Below, piece by piece: positions 36,923 to 47,435 of a stretch of DNA of 64,000 nt (position 1 is its first letter; every line of letters begins with the position of its first letter). The stretch is taken from contig CM065809.1 of the NCBI GenBank assembly GCA_033398695.1, positions 171,978,501 to 172,042,500 on the forward strand, read 5' to 3'. Position numbers and translations under genes: made by a program. Under the pieces are notes generated by a model, which saw only the letters and a program-made list of their open reading frames with translations, searched no databases and was not told the DNA's origin. Source of the DNA: Orobanche coerulescens. Taxonomy: Eukaryota > Streptophyta > Magnoliopsida > Lamiales > Orobanchaceae.

Positions 36923-38237
36923 TGTTAGGCGTATTTTTATACGCCTATTTATCATTATTTTGTTTTCTTTTCATGAGTAAATCTGCATAAATGAGCCTTT
37001 AACACCCTATTATTTTATGTTTTGCAGGAAATCGGAGTCCGGAAGTCGAAACGATGAAAAACGGACGAAAACGGCGAATTTTGGCCTGGGGCCGCGGCAC
37101 AAGGCAAGCGGGCCGCGGCATACGCAGAGTACCAGCAGGCACCAGAGTAAACTGTACTCTGAGCCGCGGCACAGATATAGTGAGCCGCGACACAGAAGAA
37201 ATAAACAGCGCCGAGGTTTTAATCTGTGCGCCGTGAGCCGTGGCACAGATTAAGTGAGCCGCGGCACACGGGGCGGTTTTGGTGTGCTCCGCGCGGGTTT
37301 GGGCTGTTTTGATGCCAGTTCTCGACCTAATCACATGGACGCGTTTTGGAGGCTGCTAGGAGTTATAAATAAGGGTTTAAGGTCATAATTGATTATCAAG
37401 GAAGCTTGGAAACAGAGGATTATCGCAATCGATCACAAGAAGCAGAAGACACTAAGGGCAAAGGGCGGAAGCTAGAAGAACGGAGGGATCCGAGCTCTTC
37501 ATCTGCGTTTGATTTCAATGCTTTCATTCATTAATTCTGTATTTTTATCTTTTAGCATGTCAGGCTAAAACCCTGTTCTAGGATTTTGATGAAACCAAAG
37601 TTTTGACGGATTTGCTTTTGATTATCTATATTATTCCCTTTTCTGTTGAGTTTTCCCAATCGATTTTAATGCTTTCAATTGTCTGGCCAATAATTAGATT
37701 GTTTTAATTACGCAACTCGAATCGGGAGAGGAGAGTTGGTAAGGAACTATTGGTGAGAACCGTTTTATCTTGTGAGATAGGAATATACTCATAGGAACTA
37801 CGTGGCCTTTTGGAGATTTTGTGCCTTTTGCCTATTGTCGAATTAATTCACCTAGGGATAGAGTGCGTTATTCGCCTTTAGAAAAATCTACTGGCCTCGG
37901 GAGAGGCGGTAGAGTATTTTAGCAATCTTCGCCTTCAATAAATTGGGGAAATCATTAACTTCAGATAATCGAGAGTAAATTCGGATAAACCGAGGTGGAT
38001 TCACAATCCTAGACTTTTTCATTATTTGATTTTCTTTCTTCAAGCGATCGTTTTTTCTGTTTATTATTGATTTTCTATAGTCATTAATTGCAACCCAAAT
38101 TTCGACTGTTCAAATAAAATTAGAATACATAAAAATCGGTACTTAGTGATTCAGTCCTCGTGGGAACGATAATTCACTCATCACTTTATTACTTGTCTAC
38201 GATAACGTGCACTTGCGTTTAACGAAATATCGCAACA
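36923..38237 (+). repeat. Athila 5' LTR
   Basis: Contains GCCGCGGC motifs at 37084-37280 and begins with the small inverted repeat TAGGCGTATTTTTATACGCCTA-like hairpin at 36926-36947. Open frames on both strands here are a by-product of its composition. Confidence 0.9.
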
Positions 38238-38243
38238 AGTTTT

Positions 38244-38261
38244 TGGCGCCGTTGCCGGGGA
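38244..38261 (+). other. Athila primer-binding site
   Basis: TGGCGCCGTTGCCGGGGA, six bases after the LTR end; complementary to the 3' end of the tRNA used by Athila-type elements (tRNA-Asp). Confidence 0.9.
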
Positions 38262-38359
38262 CTGATTTTTCTACTAATATCGATTTCAGTATTTCTAGTC
38301 TTAGTTTGAACATTTTTATTGCTTTTGTGTTATTTTATTCAGGATTTTCCGGTTAGTGC

Positions 38360-40966
38360 ATGAGAAAATTCGGTAACGAAGGCCTACTACCTTTGGATAC
38401 CGAACTCGAGCGCACTCTTCGGAGAAACAAAAAGGAGAAACGAAAGTTACCAGCCACAGTCACCATGGCCGAAAATACCGAAAATCACGGAGGTGATAAT
38501 CTTGTACAACAAGCTCAACCGGCACTAGCACTTCGAGATTATGCTATGCCGCAAATCAACGCGAACTTTTCGGGGATTCGGCGTCCCACCATCCAGGCGA
38601 ACAATTTCGAAATCAAGCCTGCAATTATTCAGATGGTGCAAGCTAGCCAGTTTTGTGGATTGCCGAACGATGACCCAAATGCACACATTGCCTCTTTCCT
38701 CGAAATTTGTGACACGTTCAAAAACAACGGTGTCACCGATGATGCCATCCGTCTACGGCTTTTCCCTTTCTCTTTGAGGGACAAGGCCAAATTTTGGTTA
38801 AATTCTTTACCGCCGGGTTCGATCACTACATGGGCGGAATTAGCGCAAGCCTTCCTGGCTAAGTTCTTTCCACCATCAAAGACGGCGAGGTTACGAAACG
38901 AAATTACTACGTTTGGTCAATTTGATATGGAGTCACTTCACGAGGCTTGGGAGCGGTATAAAGATTTGTTACGGAGATGCCCACATCACGGCTTACCGGA
39001 TTGGCTCCAAATTCAAACATTTTACAACGGATTGAGTGCTTCTACACGCACTCTCGTTGATGCGGCCGCTGGAGGAGCCTTAATGGGAAAAACTATGGCC
39101 AAGGCACACTCTTTGTTGGAAGCTATGGCCGCAAATGCGTATCAATGGCCGTCTGAATGAGTAAACCCGAAACGAGTAATGGAAACCTCAAATAATGATC
39201 CAATCTCTACATTGTCAGCTCAAGTCGCCGCCTTGACGCAGCAACTTCAAGCCTTTTCACATGCTCCTTCTCCCGTTACCATTGAATCTTGTAATTGGTG
39301 TAATGGATCTCACCCTAGCGCAGACTGCCAAGTCGGAAACCCTTTCGAGCAGCCCCCAATTGAACAAGCTCAGTTCGTAGGAAACGGAAACCGGCAAAAT
39401 AATCCGTACTCCAACACTTATAATCCGGGATGGCGTAATCATCTTAACTTATAAAGGAGAAACGGACAAAACTCGAACCAGCCTCTGTTCGCTCAACACC
39501 AACAGCAATCTCCTCCCGCTCCAAAAGTTTCTCCAGAGGAAGCAATTGCGAAATTGGCAGCGAATACGAGTCAGTTCATGACCCGTATGGAAGCAACATT
39601 GCAAAACCATTCCGCTTCCATTCGCAACTTGGAAGTCCAACTGGGCCAGATAGCAAATGTATTAACAGCCCGCCCGGAAGGTACCTTGCCAAGTACCACT
39701 GAAACGAATCCCAGAGAGAGTGTCAATGCCATTGGGTTGAGAAGTGGGAAAGAATTGGGTGAGCTGCCCGGGCCGAACGAAAAGAGAAGTGAGGAATGGG
39801 AGAAGAAAAATTCAGCGACGGAGGAATCACAAGATTGGAGACCCTCGATACTATTTCCGGACAATCCAAAGGCATATGTACCACCCGTCCCGTTTCCGCA
39901 GCGATTACAACAGAAAAAGGTGGACAAGCAATTCTCTAAGTTCCTCGACGTCTTCAAGAAACTGCACATTAACATCCCATTTGCCGACGCCTTGGAGCAA
40001 ATGCCGAGTTACCCGAAATTCATGAAAGAAATTTTGTCAAAGAAAAGAAAACTCGAGGAGTTTGAGACAGTCGCATTGACGGAGGGGTGCAGTGCTATTC
40101 TTCAGAAAAAGCTTCCGCCAAAATTAAAGGATCCGGGAAGTTTTAATATACCTTGCACTATAGGAAATCTGACTTTTGAAAGGGCATTGTGCGATCTCGG
40201 TGCTAGTGTTAATCTCATGCCTCTGTCTATTTTCAAGAAGCTTGGAATTGGAGAGGCGAAACCGACAACTGTCTCTTTGCAATTAGCCGATAGATCGATT
40301 AAATATCCGAGGGGAGTGATAGAGGACGTCTTAGTAAAGGTTGATAAGTTCATCTTTCTGGCCGATTTCATTGTGCTTGACATGGAAGAGGACCACGACA
40401 TCCCAATTATCTTGGGAAGACCATTTTTGGCAACCGGTCGAACTTTAATCGACGTGGAAAAAGGGGAACTAACTCTAAGGGTTCAAGACGAGCATGTCAC
40501 GTTCCAAGTGTTTAAATCTTTTCCATGTCCGGGTGGTGTTGAGAAGAGCTCGCAAATAGAAAGTGTGGATACCATTGCAAAAGACACACACCGGAGAAAT
40601 CGTCGGTCGAAAAACTCAGAATCCGTTTCAGAGGGTCCGATGCCTAAGAAAAATTTAGAACGAGTTGCATATCTCAAGCATGTGGACATGCCATCATCAT
40701 CAACCGTTCATCCATCAATGAGAAATTCCGATGCTGTCATAAGTTCGTTCGAGAAAAAGGAGAATAAGCCGGACGTAAAACGGAGGCCAAATCATGAGAA
40801 ATATGGGTGCTTCGGAAAGTTGTTTGTGTCAAAACCTTTTCGCAAACAACATTTGCTGTTCGAACCGAAAATTGAATCGTTAAAGACCAATGGTCAAAAT
40901 TTTAAAACACATATTAACGGTTCGATGAGGGCGGAGTCCAAATGGACTTTGCGAAAAGCGAACTGA
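38360..40966 (+). pseudogene. Athila gag-protease, one frame with two internal stops
   Basis: A single frame runs from ATG 38360 to the stop at 40966, interrupted by TGA (39158-39160) and TAA (39452-39454). Gag core: IRLRLFPFSLRDKAKFWL, ITTWAELAQAFLAKFFPP, LHEAWERYKDLLRRCPHHG, LQIQTFYNGL (retrotransposon gag family). A CNWCNGSHPSADC knuckle lies at about 39293-39331. The protease near 40130-40500 has the active-site CDLGASVNLMP (usual D-S/T-G is D-L-G, as in plant Athila/Tekay) and IILGRPFLAT. No frameshift is seen. The frame ends right before the post-pol signature, so RT to integrase was deleted as one block. Confidence 0.85.
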
Positions 40967-42180
40967 TTTCCAATAGGTCCGGCTGAAGACTATAAACTTA
41001 GCGCTTCTCGGGAGGCAACCCGAGTTTTAGTAGTAGATTTTTGTGTTCAGTATTTTCTTGCATTTTTGAACATTTATTGTTCTTTATTTTTGCTTTGATT
41101 TGCTTATCCCTCTCGTTCTTGACGTGTTCCTTTTAAAATTCTATGCAGAAAAAGTCCCACGGGAAAAATTTATGCCTGAGCCGCAGCACACACAAATCGA
41201 ACCAGAAGGCTGAACATTCTGTACTATGTGCCGCGGCACAACTTTATTGAGCCGCGGCACACTTGAATCCTGAGCCGCGGCACGTTGCTGCTGAGCCGCG
41301 GCACACCAATTGCCAAATGATTAGCCCAGGATGCTGTACTCTGTGCCGCGGCACAGACCAAGTGAGCCGCGGCACATCAACACTCTGAGCCGCGGCACAC
41401 GCATTTTGAGCCGCGGCACATGGCGACTTAACGTCCACACCCAGGCTAACTGTACTTTGGGCCGCGGCTCACTAAAGCTGTGCCACGGCCCTGTTCGGAA
41501 TCTGAACAGCCCAGGTATTCTTTTTATAAAACGATCGGCCGACACCCAGGTACTTCCTTCCCCTCTTTTCCTTCCCCTTCACAAGCGATCGGCCAAGAAA
41601 TTTTCTTCTTCTTGCACTCTTCAAAATCTAAGCAAGGTAACTCTAAATTCCTCCGCTTAAATGCTCTATGAATTGAAAGGTGAAGTTTTGTTATTCATTT
41701 GATGATTGATTATGTTTTTTGTTTCCTTTTTTTTTTCAAAAGTTCCATCAAGTTGAGTTGAGGATATGATGGTTTTGATCGATTTTTAATGATTATTTTC
41801 GATTATGAATGAATTGAATATGTCGTTGTCATGAAAAATGATTCGTGTTGTTGTTTTTGGGGATTTAATGAAGTTATAGTCATATTTGTTCTTCAATTAA
41901 AAGGATGCACTCAAGGTGTTTGATGAAAAGCTTGAATGAAAATTTCTTCTTTGTTAAGTCAATGTTTGGAAGCTATGTGCAACAAATTTGTTTCTGGATT
42001 TATAGCAACCCCAACCCTTACGTCAATGTTGAACGTTAAAGCTTAAATTTTATTTTTCTCTCACGGCGGTGCTAGCTCGTTAAATTCTTGATTTATGTTG
42101 GATATCCTTAGACGAGTAATATTATTCTCATTATTGCTTAAGTAAGTAAACTCCGGTGTTTATTTTTTTCAGGACTCGTT
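40967..42180 (+). other. Athila deletion scar, palindrome array and leader
   Basis: Holds the post-integrase signature (41001-41020), a dense GCCGCGGC array (41177-41490) and an AT-rich leader to the next ORF. No coding sequence is supported. Confidence 0.75.
41177..41490. repeat. GCCGCGGC palindrome array, Athila internal
   Basis: About ten to twelve copies of TGAGCCGCGGCACA or TGTGCCGCGGCACA (a perfect 14-bp palindrome at 41342-41355) with spacers of roughly 15-35 bp. The same motif occurs five to seven times in each LTR (37084-37280, 44934-45113). Confidence 0.85.
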
Positions 42181-43047
42181 ATGGCTAGAACCAAAAAGCT
42201 CAGCAAAAGGGCCAGGACTCAGTCGTCTCCCACACGAGGGGAAACTTCTCATAGTCGAGCTGAGTCGGAGGCGCACCAATTCTCTGACCCGGATATCCAT
42301 AAAATCTTCAACGAGAAGATTCGCCCTCGACCTCTGATCTCGGAGAGAGGATTCACCCCAGCCCCCCAGGACGGGGAGCTTCTGACCATGATCGACGAAA
42401 TGGGGTGGGCCCGTTTTGCTGCACCTTCTGAGCCGGCAGTGATATCTATTGTGCAGGAGTTTTATGCGAGCGCTTTGTTGAAACACATTCGGGCGGGCCA
42501 GATGATACAGCAGTTAGATACTCGGACTCAGGTCGTAGCCCGAGGCATTACGGTGGATTTTTCTGTAGCTGCTATTCGGAGGTTATTTGAGCTGCCTGTG
42601 GTTGATGAGGCGGCTTATACTAGAGTTATGGATAGCCTCACGAATGAGGCTCTGCTCGAGACTCTTACACAGCCCGACTCCGACTGGGAGAGGCGCGCCC
42701 CGGCTTCTTCCACCTTCTACTTTAAGAGCTCGCGCCTCTGTCGGTTCGGGCGTGCCTGGCTGTATTTTATTTGCGCTCGTATAGACCCCACCTCGCAGAT
42801 CCGCACGGTTTTTCTCTCTCGAGCCCGTACATTATATGCTATCACCTTAGGGCTGCGATTCGATGTGGCTCCTCTCCTGGTCCGATCTATCTTCCAGTGT
42901 ATTCAGGGAGGAGCCAAGACGGGGCTGAAGCACCCCTCGCTTATTTGCGCTCTTTGCCGCCAGTCAGGCATGACTTGGTCGGATGACGAGCCGATGTTAG
43001 CCCCCCAGGGCCCGATCGACCATCGCATCATTTCTCACTTCGATTAG
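42181..43047 (+). CDS. Athila second ORF (plant transposon-protein type), 288 codons
   Basis: Starts MARTKKLSKR with a basic N-terminus. It contains RGITVDFSVAAIRRLFELP, FYFKSSRLCRFGRAWLYFIC and GLRFDVAPLLVRSIFQCI, matching the conserved core of the ORF found at the env-like position of Athila elements and of dispersed plant transposon-protein fragments. Function unknown; no transmembrane segment is obvious, so an envelope role is not supported here. The frame stops at TAG 43045-43047. The following sequence stays open in the same frame until another TAG near 43132, and continues as coiled coil after a frame slip, suggesting a longer original protein. Confidence 0.7.
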   Translation: MARTKKLSKRARTQSSPTRGETSHSRAESEAHQFSDPDIHKIFNEKIRPRPLISERGFTPAPQDGELLTMIDEMGWARFAAPSEPAVISIVQEFYASALLKHIRAGQMIQQLDTRTQVVARGITVDFSVAAIRRLFELPVVDEAAYTRVMDSLTNEALLETLTQPDSDWERRAPASSTFYFKSSRLCRFGRAWLYFICARIDPTSQIRTVFLSRARTLYAITLGLRFDVAPLLVRSIFQCIQGGAKTGLKHPSLICALCRQSGMTWSDDEPMLAPQGPIDHRIISHFD

Positions 43048-43505
43048 TGGGTAGGAGCACCGGCACACGCTTGGGGGCGAGGATTTCTACTTGATGAGGC
43101 TCACGAGCAGTCCTCCGAGCCTCTTCTGACGTAGGAGCAGATGGAGTCCAGCCCGCCGCCCGACAGAGAGCGCTTGCAGGCGATGTTTGACGGATTGAGG
43201 GAGGAGATGAGGAGAGAGAGAGAGAGGAGATGAGGAGTGAGAGAGAGAGTCTTTTGGCTATGCTGAGAGAGGAGAGGCGGACGGAGAGGGAGAGCATCAT
43301 CGCTGTCGTCCGAGATGAGATGCGAGAGCAGGCCCGCTGGGCCAACCGTCGTGAGTCGAGGCGTCTGGCAGCGAGGGATGCATACCACCAGGAGCACCTT
43401 GCTGCATGGACGGCCCACATTATGCACCCGGATGGGCCATTTATTCCACCTGCTCGGCCAGCCACACCACCCTCCTCGCCGGACGATGCCGGCGCCAGTT
43501 CGTGA
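43048..43505 (+). pseudogene. C-terminal coiled coil cut off from the Athila second ORF
   Basis: After the TAG at 43045 the same frame reads through to a TAG at about 43132 and to a TGA in a GA-rich tract near 43215. From 43230 another frame continues with a strongly charged helix (MRSERESLLAMLREERRTERES) and ends PATPPSSPDDAGASS. The frame change sits in a run of GAGAGAGAGAG, which fits replication slippage. Both TAG codons could come from CAG by C-to-T change in a CHG context. Confidence 0.6.
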
Positions 43506-44022
43506 GCAGACTGTAGGGGAGTACTTGACCTTTCACCTTTATTGCATATTATATTTTGTCTATTGAGGTTAATGTACGTCCTAAGTTTGGGGGGGTTTAC
43601 TTTCTGTTGATATACTTATTGCTGTACTTATTTCGTTTGCACTTTCGCTATTTTTAGTTATCTTTTTGTTGCTAGCCTTGCTTGTCATGATTTTACTCTT
43701 ATTCGTGAATTTTTCGTGCTCCTTTTTGTGTGAAACTGATGTTACAATACTGATTTCTCTCTGAAGAAACGGTTGAGTTTTAGTCGAGTTGCAATCAGTG
43801 ATATCTGTTTCTGTTGAGTCTTCATTTAGGTCCGAAATTTTTTCATTTTTGTAGAGATCTTAGCGGATAAGATAGGAGACATACGTGTTTTCAAATCGCC
43901 GTCGATACGTTTGGTTATATTTTTTCCAATAGCTAGTCGTCCAGTAACATAAGTCGTGTTGGCACCTAATTTGAGTTTAGAGTCGGACAGTTTTTCCCAA
44001 AAGTCGAGATATTATTTGTTCT

Positions 44023-44310
44023 ATGATGGGAAGTCTAGTAACCGGGGGTATTCACGTGACCCGTTGTTTATTCTCGCGTAAAACGACAACCCTGATTAGA
44101 CTAGTGGTTTTGAGATTTCGCATGTGCCGATGATGGGAAGCCTAGTAACCAGGGGTATTCGCGTGACCCGTTGTTTACTCCCGCGTAAAACGGCGACCTT
44201 GAATCGGAGCTATTCGAGTTGTTTCTCCGCTGTGGAGGGGAACTTAGTAACTAGAAGCATCCATGTGGCCCATGAGTGTCTTTTACGTCAAACGGTTCCC
44301 CAATACATGA
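44023..44310. repeat. Three tandem units of about 105 bp before the Athila PPT
   Basis: Units start at about 44024 (GATGGGAAGTCTAGTAACC), 44132 and 44235. They share TAGTAAC, a GTGRCCCGT-like block and a GTAAAACGRC-like block; the third is the most diverged. Confidence 0.75.
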
Positions 44311-44765
44311 GAATGGAATTCCACCCTAGGATTATCCCGATGAAACGTCCCGAGATCCGAACCTAGTGGTCAACTCGAATCATCTTATTGAGCATATATA
44401 AGGGAATACTGTCCGAGGGTTATTTTTTATGAAACTCTTGAAATTTTGCCACTAGACTGTGGGATTGAGCGAGTTAGCTTGTTTGTTTTAACCCTTCATA
44501 TTGACGGTCGATTAAATTCACACTTGTTAATCTTTGAGCTGGATTTTCTTCATGAACGATTGATTAGGACTGAAATTGGTTACTTTGTGGAATCAGTGTC
44601 CTGAACGTGGCTAACTATTACGATACTTGTACTATTCTTTGAGATTTTCAGTATAGTATTGATTAGGTTGAGCACTATGAGTTGCACGATTATTCACGAT
44701 ATTCTTTTGTTTGAAAGTGATTATTTTTGCTTGAGGACAAGCAAAGGCTCAAGTTTGGGGGTATT

Positions 44766-46079
44766 TGTTAGGCGTATTTTTATACGCCTATTTATCATTA
44801 TTTTGTATTCTTTTCATGAGTAAATCTGCATAAATGAGCCTTTAACACCCTATTATTTTATGTTTTGCAGGAAATCGGAGTCCGGAAGCCGAAACGATGA
44901 AAAACGGATGAAAACGGCGAATTTTGGCCTGGGGCCGCGGCACAAGGCAAGCGGGCCGCGGCACACGCAGAGTACCAGCAGGCACCAGAGTAAACTGTAC
45001 TCTGAGCCACGGCACAGATATAGTGAGCCGCGGCACAGAAGAAATAAACAACGCCCAGGTTTTAATTTGTGCGCCGTGAGCCGCGGCACATATTAAGTGA
45101 GCCGCGGCACATGGGGCGGTTTTGGTGTGCTCCGCGCGGGTTTGGGCCGTTTTGATGCCAGTTCTCGACCTAATCACACGGACGCATTTTGGAGGCTGCT
45201 AGGAGTTATAAATAAGGGTTTAAGGTCATAATTGATTATCAAGGAAGCTTGGAAACAGAGGATTATCGCAATCGATCACAAGAAGCAGAAGACACTAAGG
45301 GCAGAGGGCGGAAGCCAGAAGAACGGAGGGATCCGAGCTCTTCATCTGTGTTTGATTTCAATGCTTTCATTCATTAATTCTGTATTTTTATCTTTTAGCA
45401 TGTCAGGCTAAAACCCTGTTCTAGGATTTTGATGAAACCAAAGTTTTGACGGATTTGCTTTTGATTATCTATATTATTCCCTTTTCTGTTGAGTTTTCCC
45501 AATCGATTTTAATGCTTTCAATTGTATGGCCAATAATTGGATTGTTTTAATTACGCAACTCGAATCGGGAGAGGAGAGTTGGTAAGGAACTATTGGTGAG
45601 AACCGTTTTATCTTGTGAGATAGGAATATACTCATAGGAACTACGTGGCCTTTTGGAGATTTTGTGCTTTTTGCCTATTGTCGAATTAATTCACCTAGGG
45701 ATAGAGTGCGTTATTCGCCTTTAGAAAAATCTACTGACCTCGGGAGAGGCGGTAGAGTATTTTAGCAATCTTCGCCTTCAATAAATTGGGAAATCATTAA
45801 CTTCAGATAATCGAGAGTAAATTCGGATAAACCGAGGTGGATTCACAATCCTAGACTTTTCCATTATTTGATTTTCTTTCTTCAAGCGATCGTTTTTTCT
45901 GTTTATTATTGATTTTCTTTAGTCATTAATTGCAACCCAAATTTCGACTGTTTAAATAAAATTAGAATACATAAAAATCGGTACTTAGTGATTCAGTCCT
46001 CGTGGGAACGATAACTCACTCATCACTTTATTACTTGTCTACGATAACGTGCACTTGCGTTTAACGAAATATCGCAACA
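44766..46079 (+). repeat. Athila 3' LTR
   Basis: Near-identical to 36923-38237; preceded by the purine tract AAGTTTGGGGG and followed by the TCGTT duplication. Confidence 0.9.
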
Positions 46080-46084
46080 TCGTT

Positions 46085-46300
46085 CTTCAAATCCTCGTCA
46101 TTATATTCTTCGAAACTCTTAAGAGATCCGTCGGATTTGATTGGAACTTTCGGGTCAAGACAAATGATCTTACAAATCTCTATATCATAGGCGCGAATAA
46201 ATATCGACATCTTTTTCTTCCATGTCATATAATTTGATCCATCAAAGAAAGGTGGTCGATTCAAAGCAAAACCTTCGACCGGAGAAAATTGGAATGCCAT
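46085..46300 (-). pseudogene. SIRE-like copia gag, N-terminal part
   Basis: Minus strand, starting MAFQFSPVEG at 46300, followed by NRPPFFDGSNYMTWKKKM, the typical N-terminus of copia gag (FxGxNYxxWK). It is interrupted by the Athila insertion after the codons for EDLKN; the frame resumes at 36917 going left. The start codon lies about 40 bp inside the PBS, the usual position. Confidence 0.8.
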
Positions 46301-46340
46301 ATGTTAAGCCTCTTATTGGAGGTACCGCTCCGATGCCAAT

Positions 46341-47435
46341 TGTTGGAGCACTATTGGTCGGTATCGCCGTTTGGAGATAGAATTGTAGAACTCTTTCGCG
46401 TTGCGAAAGCGATTTAAATAAAGTGCAGAAAATAAATCGACACAGGATTTATAGAGTTTCGGTCAAAAGTGCCTACATCTTCTCTCGTATATTTTTTAAT
46501 AGGATGAAAATCAACCTCTGCACCTCTCTTCTATCGGTTGAGGGATAACCGTTACAAACTTGTCTTCTATCGGTCCAAGTTAAACCGTACAATCTCTCTT
46601 CTATCGGTCGAGATATTACCGCTTGTACTTGTCTTTGTGTCGGTCCAAGTTAAACCGTTCTTTTTTATTGGAAAAGGAATCAACCACTCTAGCTTTCTAT
46701 GGGTACTAGATAAACCTCACTTAGATATCGATTGCGATTCTAACAATGTTGGATCCTTGATCCTAATAACACCGAATATAATCATTTTTTTTTACCTCTC
46801 ATGTATGTGTTGAATGTATAAACACTCAAACTATAAATATAAGCACAATTACAACAACAATAATATCAATATGACTATCTGATCAATGAGTCGTTTGCTT
46901 TGCGTTGTTGTGGGATGAATACCATTAGAAGTGGTATTTATAGGCATTTCTCTTCCAACTAGCCGTTAGCCTCTGCAGCCTTCTTTACGTACGTTATATC
47001 CCAAACATTACGTACGTTAGGATCTCTTACGTACATTAACATCTACATGTTACGTACGTTATCCTCTTCATAAAATAGTCCAGTAGCCTTCGTCTTCTGT
47101 GTTACGTACGTTAGCCAATCTTACATTACATACGTTATTCATTGTCAACATACCCGTTGCTTGCTGACCTATGCCATGGCGTCATCTTCAACGTTCTTCA
47201 TGTTTGAATTCAGATACATCACATTACGTACGTTAATCCTTCCTTCTTACGTACGTTAATCTTGAACACTGCGTACATTATATATCGAATGCTATGTACG
47301 TTAATCATGTAATTTCCAGCCTTTTGCGTCTTCGACTTTTTCGATACTGTGCTTCGCCCTTTTGTTGTTTTATTTGTTTAGCAACTTAATCATCAAAACT
47401 CTATTAATGAATGTATGGAATAAAATATTCCAACA
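46341..47435 (-). repeat. Copia 5' LTR (1095 bp)
   Basis: Homologous to the split LTR at 24459-35130 and to the solo LTR at 20218-21497. The PBS abuts its left end. TTACGTACGTTA motifs occur at 46985-47310. Confidence 0.88.

Larger units (their letters stand above)
36923..46079 (+). mobile_element. Athila-type gypsy element lacking RT, RNase H and integrase
   Basis: LTRs 36923-38237 (1315 bp) and 44766-46079 (1314 bp) start TGTTAGGCG and end TCGCAACA. The perfect target duplication is TCGTT (36918-36922, 46080-46084). The PBS TGGCGCCGTTGCCGGGGA (38244-38261) is the tRNA-Asp-type site typical of Athila, and the purine tract AAGTTTGGGGG lies just before 44766. Internal order: gag-protease frame, post-integrase signature GCGCTTCTCGGGAGGCAACC (41001-41020), palindrome array, second ORF at the env-like position, tandem repeats. 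The LTRs differ at only a few sites, so it is young. Confidence 0.9.
24459..47435 (-). mobile_element. SIRE-like copia element, gag-only, holding two nested elements
   Basis: LTRs are 24459-25171 plus 34747-35130 (about 1097 bp) and 46341-47435 (1095 bp). Each reads TGTTGGAATATT... to ...GCTCCAACA on the minus strand. Inside are a PBS (ATTGGCATCGGAGC, minus strand, from 46340) and a purine-rich tract next to 35130. Without the E2 and Athila insertions the internal region is about 2.05 kb and encodes only gag; protease, integrase and RT are absent. Flanking 5-mers are TGATC and TCATT, not a clean duplication. It is the oldest member of this nest, since both other elements inserted into it. Confidence 0.8.

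Noticed and set aside
37017..37334. Open frames on both strands in the Athila LTRs (also 44842-45177)
   Set aside because: They repeat in both LTRs because the LTRs are duplicates; overlapping both-strand frames come from GCCGCGGC-rich sequence and carry no motif.
43028..43465. Minus-strand Ser/Leu/Arg-rich frames opposite the Athila second ORF
   Set aside because: They are the complement of the GAG/GAA-rich coiled-coil coding strand.
42181..43505. Calling the Athila second ORF an envelope gene
   Set aside because: No signal peptide, transmembrane span or processing site is visible; position alone is not enough.
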